Part shown: piece by piece, positions 15,427 to 23,361 of the stretch
How positions within the stretch are numbered: position 1 is the stretch's first letter
Layout of the letters: each line of letters starts with the position of its first letter
Assembly: GCA_934446455.1 (NCBI GenBank)
Contig: CAKSEE010000038.1
Span: 1 to 27,734, forward strand
Direction: 5' to 3'
From: an uncultured Oscillospiraceae bacterium
GTDB taxonomy: Bacteria; Bacillota; Clostridia; Oscillospirales; Ruminococcaceae
Length of the DNA: 27,734 nucleotides
Program-made: the position numbers and the translations under genes
Notes under the pieces: model-generated
Databases searched by the model: none
Told to the model about the DNA's origin: nothing
Seen by the model: the letters and a program-made list of their open reading frames with translations, nothing else

Positions 15427-17445
15427 TCAGAACACGCTCTCGGGGTCGTTGTACTCGCCGCTCTCGCTGTCCTCGGGCATATAAACGTGATAGTTCATCT
15501 TGCCGTTCTTCTTTACGAAGTACATCGCAGTATCCGCGAAAGAGAGCAGCTCGTTGGGGTCCTCTGAATGCTCGGGGCAGTAGGTGATACCAATGGATAT
15601 CTTTACGTTGATGAGCATTCCGTCGCCGGTGGTGTATCCCATGTTCAGCTCGTCGATGATATTCATCGCGATGTCCTCGATATTCTCGATGTCCTCCTGG
15701 TTGGTGAAGCACATTACAAACTCGTCGCCGCCGAAACGTCCCGCGAAACCGCCGCGGTCGTCAACCTTCTTCCTGATGTTGTCCGCAACGAAGCGGATAA
15801 CCTCGTCGCCGACGGTGTGACCGAAGCGGTCGTTGATGAACTTGAAATCGTCGACGTCAAGGAACATCGCGGCAACCTTGTTCTGACCCCTTCTCTCAAT
15901 TTCAGAGGTGAACTCCCTGATAAACGAGCTTCTGTTGTAGAGCTTGGAGAGGAAGTCGTAGCTTGCACGCTCGGAAAGCTGAAGCTCAAGCTTCTTCTCG
16001 TTGTCGATATCCGTCATAACGCCGATTACTCTCAGCGGCTCGCCAAGACGGTCGGTGATGCAGTTTGCACGCAGCGAAACCCAGATTACCGCGCCGCTCT
16101 TTGCTCTGAGCTGATACTCGGCGCTGTAGCCGTTTTTGTTCTTGAGCAGTATGCTTATGTCGCGCTTGTAACGGTCGGAGTTGTCCTGGTCCATGAGCGA
16201 ATCAAGGAAGCGCCCGTTGGAGAGCGTTGCCTGCGAGGGGTCTATATCGAACTTTGCAAGCGTATTCGACGAAACATACATGCTTTCCTTGTGGAAGTCC
16301 CACTCGAACAGCATATTGTCAGACAGTTCTGCAATTGTGCGGTGGCGCTCCTCGCTTAAGTAAACCTCGTCGAGAAGCTCGTTGAAGGACGCCTGTATCT
16401 CGCCGAGCTCGGTGTTTCTGCTCTTAACGTCAAAGCGTATCGTGGAGCCTTCCTCGGCGCCGATGGCGTCAAGAGTCTTGAGCATACTCGTCATGCTGCC
16501 AAGGAACTTTGTGGTGATAACCAGCGCCAGCAGGCACGCAAGACCGCAGGATACGACAACAACGCCCCAGCCGATTATATTCGTGGTGGTGGAGAATGTG
16601 GCGAACTCCGCAGCGTCTGCAACGCCTACCCACCTCCATGTGGTGACATTGGGGATAATGCCGCCCGTGTAGACGTACTTGCCCGACTTGTTTGAATAAG
16701 CGGTTTCAGCCGTGTTGGAAGCCGAAACGGTGTTCGTTTCGGAGAACACCCTGTTTACCTCAGTGGCAAGCGCAGAGTCGAACGACCCGCTTCTTGCAAC
16801 GGCGCCGCTGCCGTTTATGTTGAGCGCGTTGCCGAGATTGTCCGCAAGCATGAAGTACGCGCTGTTTTCAAGGAATGTACCCGCAAGCGCCTTTACAATG
16901 CCACTCTCGGGCGCTACGGAAATAACCGAGCACACATAGCCCAGCTTGCCGCCCGTTCTGGTGTCGGGCTGCGCATAAATCTCCTTGGAAACGAAGAACG
17001 CATCAGACTGATCGTAGTTCTCCCATGAAAGGAGCGCGGATACCGCCGGCATATTCTCAGCGTTGAAGTTCTGGAACGTGCTGCCCGTCTTGCCGCTTGC
17101 AGAAGCGATTATCGTGCCGTTCGCGTCGATAATGAGCGTATCGATGATATCTGTGCTCGAAGAATACGCCTTGATGATATCGTCCGCGCTGCCGTCCTTT
17201 GAGGAAGCCGCTTCAACCACCGCGTCAAGCTTGGACAGGGTGTTGATATCGGATATGTACCCCTCGAAAAGCTGGTCCACAGCCGCAGACTTCGACAGCG
17301 AAATAGTCTTTACCGTGTTCTTCTTGGCGTCCTTTTCGTAGCCCATTATGGAGAATGTGCCGGCAGCCCCGACAATAAGCGCAGGAACTATCGCGAATAA
17401 CAGCAGCACTGCCGTCAGCACGACCTTCAATTTTGCATTGCTCAT
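15427..17445 (-). CDS. Membrane dCache-PAS-GGDEF diguanylate cyclase
   Basis: Predicted to make cyclic di-GMP from two GTP. Layout of the 672 residues: membrane helix about 6-30, extracellular dCache-like sensor about 40-285, second membrane helix about 290-316, HAMP-like linker, PAS domain about 365-490 (with EYQLRAKSGAVIWVSLRANC), and GGDEF domain about 500-660. The active site GGDEF (572-576) is intact in GRFGGDEFV, with LDVDDFKFINDRFGHTVGDE upstream. The product-inhibition RxxD site is missing: the aligned residues are DRGG. There is no EAL or HD-GYP partner domain. GGGGGAT lies six bases before the ATG. It is 155 nt downstream of the PilZ gene, probably in the same transcript. Confidence 0.95.
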   Translation of the reverse strand: MSNAKLKVVLTAVLLLFAIVPALIVGAAGTFSIMGYEKDAKKNTVKTISLSKSAAVDQLFEGYISDINTLSKLDAVVEAASSKDGSADDIIKAYSSSTDIIDTLIIDANGTIIASASGKTGSTFQNFNAENMPAVSALLSWENYDQSDAFFVSKEIYAQPDTRTGGKLGYVCSVISVAPESGIVKALAGTFLENSAYFMLADNLGNALNINGSGAVARSGSFDSALATEVNRVFSETNTVSASNTAETAYSNKSGKYVYTGGIIPNVTTWRWVGVADAAEFATFSTTTNIIGWGVVVVSCGLACLLALVITTKFLGSMTSMLKTLDAIGAEEGSTIRFDVKSRNTELGEIQASFNELLDEVYLSEERHRTIAELSDNMLFEWDFHKESMYVSSNTLAKFDIDPSQATLSNGRFLDSLMDQDNSDRYKRDISILLKNKNGYSAEYQLRAKSGAVIWVSLRANCITDRLGEPLRVIGVMTDIDNEKKLELQLSERASYDFLSKLYNRSSFIREFTSEIERRGQNKVAAMFLDVDDFKFINDRFGHTVGDEVIRFVADNIRKKVDDRGGFAGRFGGDEFVMCFTNQEDIENIEDIAMNIIDELNMGYTTGDGMLINVKISIGITYCPEHSEDPNELLSFADTAMYFVKKNGKMNYHVYMPEDSESGEYNDPESVF

Positions 17446-17546
17446 TGGTTTATCCCCCTATACTCCTTCTTGGATTATATTTTTCTTTATGAAACATATG
17501 CGCATAAAATACCGAATGCTCACACAGAAGCCCCGCAGAGAAATTC

Positions 17547-17614
17547 CGCGCACGGGCTATTCTCGCGCACGAGTTATCCTCGCGCACGAGTTATCCTCGC
17601 TCACGAGTCGTCCT
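17547..17614. repeat. Four tandem 17-bp repeats with internal palindrome
   Basis: Units at 17547-17563, 17564-17580, 17581-17597 and 17598-17614; the two middle units are identical (CGCGCACGAGTTATCCT), the outer ones differ at a few bases. A fifth, decayed unit may follow. At unit junctions CTCG-CGCA-CGAG forms a small hairpin, so the array gives serial stem-loops. It covers the PilZ stop codon (17601-17603) and part of the gap before the GGDEF gene. Unit length is not a multiple of three. Confidence 0.8.
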
Positions 17615-18284
17615 CGCGGGCAAGCTCCTTCTGCCGCATTTCCGACTGGACCTTGTAAATAAAGCGTCCTATGTAATCCTCCTGCGAGGCGGTGAGCCCC
17701 TGGAACTCGCAGCCGTAGCCCTTTATCATGCCGTCGGGCGCAGTCTGCACGCGCAGCACGCGCGCCATGGCATTGAGCTTGTAGTCTACAAAGAGATCCA
17801 CCTCGACGCATATGATGTCGTCCTGCGAAAACGTATAATCGGGCGATATCATAAAAATTCCGCCGATGTTTATGTCCGCTATCTCAATGGATACGGGCTC
17901 TTCAAGGCGGTAGGTGTCATCCCCGCGAATGAAGAAGAGCGCCCTGCCCTTTTCCTGCACCTTTATCTTGAAGTAGCGCCTGCGCTCCTCAAGCAACTGG
18001 ACCCTTTCGGCTTTGGCAAGCTTTATGTTGAGCTGAGTATCAAGCGAAACGGAAACCGTCCCCGCATACTTCACCCTCTCGCCGGATTTCAGCGTGGTAA
18101 CGGCGTAAACCTGCTCGTTCCAGCCGAACTCCTTAAGATTCTTGCCCTTGATTATGAGAATGCTGTCGTCATCGGAGTCAAGATTCTTTGGAAAAACGAA
18201 GTTCTTTTCTGCGGTAAGGGCGACGGCGCCGTTTGCGTCCAGTACCTCTATTTTTACGATTTTATTACTGAATAGCAAAAGCAT
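17601..18284 (-). CDS. PilZ-domain protein, YcgR-like, with altered c-di-GMP motifs
   Basis: A 227-residue soluble protein with an N-terminal YcgR-like barrel (about 1-95) and a C-terminal PilZ domain (about 98-215). The usual RxxxR motif reads RRRYFK (101-106, Lys for the second Arg) and the usual DxSxxG reads DINIGG (137-142, Asn for Ser). The overall fold signature (EERRRYFKIKV, GGIFMIS, GYGCEFQGL) is clear. Binding of c-di-GMP may be weakened or altered. The start at 18284 is chosen where the protein fold begins; AGGG lies five bases upstream, a weak site. An upstream in-frame ATG (18371) would add 29 residues encoded by the leader hairpin and has no Shine-Dalgarno. Confidence 0.85.
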   Translation of the reverse strand: MLLLFSNKIVKIEVLDANGAVALTAEKNFVFPKNLDSDDDSILIIKGKNLKEFGWNEQVYAVTTLKSGERVKYAGTVSVSLDTQLNIKLAKAERVQLLEERRRYFKIKVQEKGRALFFIRGDDTYRLEEPVSIEIADINIGGIFMISPDYTFSQDDIICVEVDLFVDYKLNAMARVLRVQTAPDGMIKGYGCEFQGLTASQEDYIGRFIYKVQSEMRQKELAREDDS

Positions 18285-18300
18285 CAAACCCTTTTTTTCA

Positions 18301-18356
18301 AATAAAAAGCGGCAGAATCCGCAAAGCGGCGGCTCTGACACATCGCACCCTGCCGC
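18301..18356 (-). promoter_or_regulatory. Terminator-like hairpin in the PilZ-gene leader
   Basis: On the minus strand GCGGCAG (18350-18356) pairs with CTGCCGC (18309-18315), directly followed by TTTTTATTT. Inside, CCGC-TTT-GCGG forms a second stem, and its GCGG could instead pair with the CCGC of the distal arm, so alternative folds are possible. It lies between a good promoter and the PilZ start and could attenuate transcription. I see no known c-di-GMP riboswitch consensus in it. Confidence 0.55.
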
Positions 18357-18391
18357 AAAAAGGGGCATCATGGCAGAATACTCATATTCTT

Positions 18392-18420
18392 ATTATACAT
18401 TATATTATTTAATAAATCAA
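18392..18420 (-). promoter_or_regulatory. Promoter of the PilZ-GGDEF unit
   Basis: On the minus strand TTGATT (18415-18420) and TATAAT (18392-18397) are 17 bp apart, with a very AT-rich upstream stretch (about 18421-18475) that could act as an UP element. The leader to the PilZ ATG is about 100 nt. The non-coding gap 18285-18539 otherwise holds only the leader hairpin and the terminator of the lipoprotein gene. Confidence 0.75.
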
Positions 18421-18485
18421 GGGCAAACACAAAAATTCTAAAAATTTAACAGTTTTTTTTGATTTTTTTGGGTAACATAACAAAT

Positions 18486-18523
18486 CCCCGCCATTTACAG
18501 CACACAACAAGCGCTGTGCGGGG
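18486..18523 (-). terminator. Probable terminator after the lipoprotein gene
   Basis: On the minus strand CCCCGC and GCGGGG close a stem with an inner ACAGC/GCTGT helix, followed by ATTTGTTATGTT. The U-tract is imperfect. It sits 16 nt past the stop of the lipoprotein gene and would end the long alaS-to-lipoprotein gene run. Confidence 0.6.
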
Positions 18524-18539
18524 AAAGTGTCCCGTTTTC

Positions 18540-19175
18540 TCACTCGTCCACGCTTACGGCAACGCTCTGCGCCTGCTCCCTGCCGTCGGGGTTGGAGTAC
18601 ACCAGCTGAACAGAGTACATATTGTCCCCGTGCGAAAACAGGTACTCGGTCTGCCCGAGCACAAACTGCGCCCCGCCGTCGTCCCCGTCGGGCAGGAAAA
18701 GCTCGAAATGCGACGTCCAGCAGTCAAGTCCGCCCTCGCTGCCCTCGGAAAAGCTGCTGTCGCTGCCCGTTTTATAGCCCGCCGCAAGGTACTCGAATAT
18801 CGTGGAATCATGCACCGTGCGCGCGTAGTCTGCGGGCTGCGCCTGCTCGCCGCCGTCGTTTGTAAGGTCGTGGACAGTCACCATGCAGATAACCGAAGCG
18901 TCCGCGCTTTCGCCGAGGGCAAGGCAGCGCTGCCCCTCGCTCTCGTAGTCCTTTTTCAGCTCGCCCGCGCTCTGATAGGCGTCGCCGCTGCGCTTGTACA
19001 TCTCGCGGTAAACGCTCCCCGAGCCGTAGACGTTCCACCCCTCGGGCATTTCAACGCGTATGCCCGCAGGCCGGGCGACAACGGTTCTGCCATCAACGTC
19101 CGCCTTATACCCGCCCGCGGAGCAGCCGCAGAGCATTACCGCCGCGGCAAGCACAGGCGCTATGTGCTTTTTCAT
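18540..19175 (-). CDS. Predicted lipoprotein of unknown function
   Basis: A 211-residue secreted lipoprotein. Basic N-terminus MKKH, hydrophobic segment, and a lipobox-like LCGC with lipidated Cys18. The mature part begins with a Ser/Gly linker and contains IRVEMPEGWNVYG near 40-52, a feature shared with PsbP/Mog1-like small secreted domains, and beta-rich sequence afterwards; family not recognised. ATG at 19175 is chosen: AAAGGAG is seven bases upstream and the codon overlaps the stop of the pseudouridine synthase gene (ATGA). The ATG two codons earlier is too close to the ribosome-binding site. Confidence 0.75.
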   Translation of the reverse strand: MKKHIAPVLAAAVMLCGCSAGGYKADVDGRTVVARPAGIRVEMPEGWNVYGSGSVYREMYKRSGDAYQSAGELKKDYESEGQRCLALGESADASVICMVTVHDLTNDGGEQAQPADYARTVHDSTIFEYLAAGYKTGSDSSFSEGSEGGLDCWTSHFELFLPDGDDGGAQFVLGQTEYLFSHGDNMYSVQLVYSNPDGREQAQSVAVSVDE

Positions 19176-20038
19176 GTACATTCTCCTTTGATAAGCGGCT
19201 CGCCGAAAAGCCGCGCTATGTCCTCGGGCAGCGGCGAGCTCACCTCGACGCGCTCTCCCGCAAGCCCCGTGAAGCTAAGCCGCCCGCAGTGGAGCGCGTG
19301 GCGCTCTATCCCGCTGCAATCCCCGCCGTACATATCGTCCCCGCACAGCGGAAAGCCGATATGCGCAAAATGCACGCGTATCTGATGCGTGCGCCCCGTT
19401 TCAAGCGTAACGCGCAGCAAAGTGCGCCCGTTTCGCCGCAGTATCGGCTCGTAGAGCGTTACAGCGCTCTTGCCCTCCGGGGAAACGCAGCGCTTTATAA
19501 CGCTGCCCTCCTCGCGCGCTATGGGCGCGGATATCCTGCCGCCGCACGCAATGTCGCCGTCCACCGCCGCATAGTAGACCTTTTCAAGGCTCTGCGCGGC
19601 AAGGCTTGCAAAAAGCCGGTTGCGCGCGCAAAGGCAAAGCCCCGAGGTGTTCCTGTCAAGCCTGTTTATCGGGCGGAACGGCTGCGCGGGGTACTGCGCG
19701 GAAAAGAGATTGGCAAGCGTGTCAAGCCTGTGGCGCTGCGAGGGGTGAACGGGTACGAACGGGGACTTGTCGTATACAACCGCGTCCTCGTCCGCATAGG
19801 CCGTGCGCGCGGGGATATCGGGGTTCGGCTGCGCGCCGCCGCTGTCGGTAAGCACAACGCGCACGCTGTCGCCCTCGCGCAGAACGTCCACCGTGCGCAG
19901 CAGCGCGCCGTTTCTCGTAAGCGCGCCCGCCTGCTTCAGCGCTGTTATCACGCGGCGCGAATAGCCCCGCCTTTTAAGAAAGCCGAGCGCTGTAACGCCG
20001 TCCTCACCCGCGCTTACGCTGTATAAAAGCTCGCGCAC
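19172..20038 (-). CDS. RluA-family RNA pseudouridine synthase
   Basis: Converts specific uridines in rRNA or tRNA to pseudouridine. The 288-residue product has an S4-like RNA-binding region (about 15-62) and the catalytic motif RPINRLDRNTSGL with Asp128 as the nucleophile; RTHQIRVHFAHIGFPLCGD is the second family signature. It belongs to the RluA/RluC/RluD group; which site it modifies cannot be told. The start is a GTG at 20038 preceded by AAAGGA, beginning three bases after the stop of the DHHW gene. Confidence 0.92.
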   Translation of the reverse strand: MRELLYSVSAGEDGVTALGFLKRRGYSRRVITALKQAGALTRNGALLRTVDVLREGDSVRVVLTDSGGAQPNPDIPARTAYADEDAVVYDKSPFVPVHPSQRHRLDTLANLFSAQYPAQPFRPINRLDRNTSGLCLCARNRLFASLAAQSLEKVYYAAVDGDIACGGRISAPIAREEGSVIKRCVSPEGKSAVTLYEPILRRNGRTLLRVTLETGRTHQIRVHFAHIGFPLCGDDMYGGDCSGIERHALHCGRLSFTGLAGERVEVSSPLPEDIARLFGEPLIKGECT

Positions 20039-20041
20039 GGC

Positions 20042-21256
20042 TCAGTCCTTTATAAACGCGAGCTTCTTAAGACCAAGGTCGTCCGCGAAAGTCACGGCGT
20101 TGTACATCACGAGCACCTGCGAGTAGCTGTCGAGGTCAACCACCGAATCAAGCCCCGCGTTTATATACCGCAGGTCTACCATTGTTATCCTGCTGTAGTG
20201 CTTTGAAAGGAACGGCACAAGGCTGTGCGCGTAGCTGTCCTTTATCAGCAGCAGGCTCTTTCCGTTGTCAACGTCGGTTTCAATGTCGATTATCGGGGTG
20301 TTCGTTCCCGTAAAGGAAGCGTACTTGTCCTTTGTTTCAAGGTAGCTGCGGATATACAGGTCGTCGTACTCCGTGACGGTCGTGCCGTCGTTTACCGACA
20401 TTTTAAGCGATGGGTCGCCCGCTGCAAGGTGGTAGTAGTCGATGGAATCGGGCGTTACGCCGTTATCGAGCGTTTTTGAGTAGAGCGTTCCGCGGAAGCT
20501 GCTGCTTGCCGTTTCAATGTTGAACGCGCTCAGCCCGTAAGCTGAATACCCAAGCGACTTCGCCGCGGAGCAATACCCGTAATACGCGCCCAGCGACGTC
20601 CAGTGGTGGTCCGTGCGGTAGAAGATATACTCGTCCTTATGCCCCGAAAGAAAGCTCAGGCAGTCGATAGTATTCACGCCCGAAACGTTTTTGTAGCACT
20701 CGTCGATAAACGCCTTTTCGCTAAGATACCCGCCGTAGGACGGCATGGACGAGGTGTTCATCTCCTGCGCAGTAGGCGCCAGCATAAAGTACACGGGCGT
20801 GTCGCCCATACGCTCTGCAAAGCCGTTCAGCGCGTCAAGGGACTTCTGCACGTTCTCCTTGTCGTAGCTTTTGAACGTGAGTATCATCTTGTCATCAACG
20901 GTATAAACGCCGTTTATCTCCTGCTTGCCCGAAAGCTTTTCAAGCGTGTTTGAGACTGTTACCCAGCTCTCCCTGCCCGCTATGTGGTCGGAGAAGTAGG
21001 TTTCAAGGTCGTCCATATAGCTTGCGCGCCTGCGCTCGGTGATATAGCTCCACCTTATAGCGCCAAGCCGGTCTGCAAAGTTCTCCGCCTTTTCCATCTT
21101 GCTTTCATTAACAAGCGTGGGGAACGTGGCGAGGGTGCGGTTTTCATTCTCGCTGCGGGTCTGCTTTGGCAGCGCAAGCGTGGCTATGGGCACCGCAAGC
21201 AGGACTATAGCAAACATCGCTATCATCAGCTTCTGAGGAGTCATTTTGAAATTCAT
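20042..21256 (-). CDS. DHHW-family AlgX/AlgJ-like protein
   Basis: Probable extracytoplasmic acetyl-transfer or esterase partner of the adjacent MBOAT protein. The 404-residue product has one N-terminal membrane anchor (about 9-29) and then an outside domain. The hallmark YRTDHHWTSLG (Asp216-His217-His218-Trp219) and a downstream KDSYAHSLVPF with Ser341 form the likely catalytic Asp/His and Ser of the SGNH-like AlgX/AlgJ fold. AAGGAGGAG precedes the ATG. It begins 12 nt after the MBOAT stop, a pairing known from alginate and other exopolysaccharide O-acetylation systems. No polymer synthase is nearby, so the acetylated polymer is unknown. Confidence 0.85.
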   Translation of the reverse strand: MNFKMTPQKLMIAMFAIVLLAVPIATLALPKQTRSENENRTLATFPTLVNESKMEKAENFADRLGAIRWSYITERRRASYMDDLETYFSDHIAGRESWVTVSNTLEKLSGKQEINGVYTVDDKMILTFKSYDKENVQKSLDALNGFAERMGDTPVYFMLAPTAQEMNTSSMPSYGGYLSEKAFIDECYKNVSGVNTIDCLSFLSGHKDEYIFYRTDHHWTSLGAYYGYCSAAKSLGYSAYGLSAFNIETASSSFRGTLYSKTLDNGVTPDSIDYYHLAAGDPSLKMSVNDGTTVTEYDDLYIRSYLETKDKYASFTGTNTPIIDIETDVDNGKSLLLIKDSYAHSLVPFLSKHYSRITMVDLRYINAGLDSVVDLDSYSQVLVMYNAVTFADDLGLKKLAFIKD

Positions 21257-21268
21257 GCGTTCTCCTCC

Positions 21269-22699
21269 TTAAAAGTTGAAATACAAAAACGGATTGTAGC
21301 TCGAAGTAGTAATATACGCCGTGCTTGCAAGCATTACAGCGGTAAGCACTACGGGCTCGCCGTACTGCACCCATACAGGGCCGTTTTTGCGTATCTTGTC
21401 GCATATGGTTTTAAGCACGTCGGAGCTGCCGAAAATGCAGACCGCGAATATAATGCCGTAGTTTACTATGGCGTTCATCGCGGTGTTGTCGATGAACACT
21501 CCGTTCGCGCCGAACATAGCTCCGATAAACGTGAACACCTGCGAGAACATATCCCCGATGTGAACGGTCGTTGTGTCAACCGCGTCAAACATCACCCAAC
21601 CGAAAATTACAAGCACGAACGTGTACAGCCAGCTGAAAAACGCGGGTATCTTCTCGAGCCATTTGCCGAGGAAAAGCCGCTCCAGCACGATAAGCACGCC
21701 GAAATACGCGCCCCAGAGCATAAAGTTCCAGCTTGCGCCGTGCCATATGCCCGTCACCGTCCACACGATAAGAAGGTTTATTATCGTACGCGCCTTGCCC
21801 TTGCGGTTGCCGCCGAGTGGGATATAGATGTAGCTTCTAAACCACGCGCCGAGCGTCATGTGCCAGCGCCGCCAGAATTCTGAGATACTGTGCGACATAT
21901 ATGGGTAGTCAAAGTTCTCGGGGAAGTTGAAGCCCATCATCTTGCCAAGTCCTATAGCCATGTCGGAGTAGCCGCTGAAGTCAAAGTATATCTGGAACGT
22001 GAACGCGAGTATGCCGAGCCACGCCGTGACCGCTGAAAGCTCGCCGTATTCCATGAGCTTTATCTGCGACCAGAGCGCGCCGATATTGTTCGCGATAAGC
22101 ACCTTTTTGCCAAGACCCACGATAAAGCGGCTTATGCCGTCGCCGAGCATTTTCTCGGTTATCGTGCGGTGGTCTATCTCGTTCTGTATATCCTCGTACC
22201 TTACGATAGGACCTGCCACTATCTGCGGGAAAAGCGTTACGAACGCAAGGAAGTTCACCGCGCTTTTCTGCACCCTGATATTACGGCGATAAAGGTCTAT
22301 AGTATAGGACATCGACTGGAACGTAAAGAAGCTTATACCGATGGGAAGCGGCAGGTCGGGGTTTGGTATGCTCCAGCCGAACCACGCGTTGGCACTGTTT
22401 ATAAGGAAGCCGAGGTATTTGAACGTCCCCAGCAGCCCGAGATTCATTACAAGCGACACGATAAGGCATATTCTGCGCTTTTTCTCGTCGTCGTCATATT
22501 TTGCGATAATGCGCCCCGCGGTATAGTCGATAAACGTCGAGGCTATCATAGCCAGCACGTATATCGGCTCGCCCCATGCGTAAAAAAGCAGACCGCTTAC
22601 AAGTATCACGATATTCTTTGCTTTCTGCGGCACGAGATAATAAATTATCAGCGTAAGCGGCAGAAATGCAAACAGAAACGTAAGGCTGGAAAAAACCAT
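21269..22699 (-). CDS. MBOAT-family O-acyltransferase (AlgI-like)
   Basis: Polytopic membrane protein that passes an acyl (usually acetyl) group across the membrane for cell-surface polysaccharide modification. The 476-residue product has about ten or eleven membrane helices. Family motifs: DFSGYSDMAIGLGKMMGFNF (240-259), SEFWRRWHMTLGAWFRSYIY (273-292, His280) and GIWHGASWNFMLWG with the invariant His320. AAGGGGGAT lies five bases before the ATG. It is paired with the DHHW protein downstream. DltB is also MBOAT, but no dltACD genes are here and the sequence is AlgI/PatA-like. Confidence 0.93.
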   Translation of the reverse strand: MVFSSLTFLFAFLPLTLIIYYLVPQKAKNIVILVSGLLFYAWGEPIYVLAMIASTFIDYTAGRIIAKYDDDEKKRRICLIVSLVMNLGLLGTFKYLGFLINSANAWFGWSIPNPDLPLPIGISFFTFQSMSYTIDLYRRNIRVQKSAVNFLAFVTLFPQIVAGPIVRYEDIQNEIDHRTITEKMLGDGISRFIVGLGKKVLIANNIGALWSQIKLMEYGELSAVTAWLGILAFTFQIYFDFSGYSDMAIGLGKMMGFNFPENFDYPYMSHSISEFWRRWHMTLGAWFRSYIYIPLGGNRKGKARTIINLLIVWTVTGIWHGASWNFMLWGAYFGVLIVLERLFLGKWLEKIPAFFSWLYTFVLVIFGWVMFDAVDTTTVHIGDMFSQVFTFIGAMFGANGVFIDNTAMNAIVNYGIIFAVCIFGSSDVLKTICDKIRKNGPVWVQYGEPVVLTAVMLASTAYITTSSYNPFLYFNF

Positions 22700-22758
22700 G
22701 TGTTATCCCCCTTGGACTGTGTTGCCGTTATTATTTACAGAAACTCTGAAAGCCGTTT

Positions 22759-23358
22759 TCACTCAAATGAGGTTTGCAGAGGCGCCCTTATGATGTTGAG
22801 CGCTTCCCCGCGCGTGTACATTGCAGAAAGGACCTCCAGCAGCATATTTGCGGAGAGCCGCTCGGGCAGCCCCAGCCGCCGCTGCAGCGCCTGCCGCTTA
22901 AGCGCCGAGTTTTCCCCGCCGACAAGTCCCGCGTCCGCGAGGTCGGCTTTTGTCAGGCGCTCCCTGTCCGCGTGCGTTTCCTGCGCGAATACGCCCGCGC
23001 GCTCAAACGCCTGCATAAGCGTCTGCGCGCTCATGCCCTCGACGCCAAGCTTGCCCTCTTTAGAGGGCGACTGCTTGCGCCGCTCCTTGCCGAAAACATC
23101 GGGGATAAACACGTTGGTGACTTCTCCCTTTGCGGCAATGCTGCGCACGCGCGTGCGTATCTTAAAGCCCGCGCTGTCGCTGTCGGTAAGTATGATTATG
23201 CCCACCGTCTGCGCAAGGCTTCGTATAAGCTCAGCCGTTTCGCCGTCCTTGAACACCCCGAACCCGTTCGTTGGGATTATAAGCGCGTCCACCACGGACG
23301 AGAGCTTTATCTTGTCGTATTTTCCCTCTACTATTATTGCTTGTTTTAGCTTTATCAT
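22759..23358 (-). CDS. rnmV: Ribonuclease M5
   Basis: Matures the 5S rRNA precursor, with ribosomal protein L18 as cofactor in Bacillus. The 199-residue product has an N-terminal TOPRIM domain, with IIVEGKYDKIKL (acidic Glu11) and ILTDSDSAGFKIRTRV (the DxD motif), followed by a C-terminal helical domain of the DUF4093 type. The ATG lies immediately downstream of the holA stop with no clear Shine-Dalgarno, so it is probably translated by coupling. In Bacillus it neighbours ksgA; here it follows holA. Confidence 0.93.
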   Translation of the reverse strand: MIKLKQAIIVEGKYDKIKLSSVVDALIIPTNGFGVFKDGETAELIRSLAQTVGIIILTDSDSAGFKIRTRVRSIAAKGEVTNVFIPDVFGKERRKQSPSKEGKLGVEGMSAQTLMQAFERAGVFAQETHADRERLTKADLADAGLVGGENSALKRQALQRRLGLPERLSANMLLEVLSAMYTRGEALNIIRAPLQTSFE

Positions 23359-23361
23359 GTA

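Noticed and set aside
18285..18371. A 29-residue N-terminal extension of the PilZ protein
   Set aside because: It is encoded by the terminator-like leader hairpin, has no Shine-Dalgarno and is Cys/Pro-rich, unlike YcgR proteins.
18285..18391. A c-di-GMP (GEMM-I or GEMM-II) riboswitch before the PilZ gene
   Set aside because: I looked for the conserved aptamer elements by eye and did not find them; only a generic terminator-like structure can be supported.
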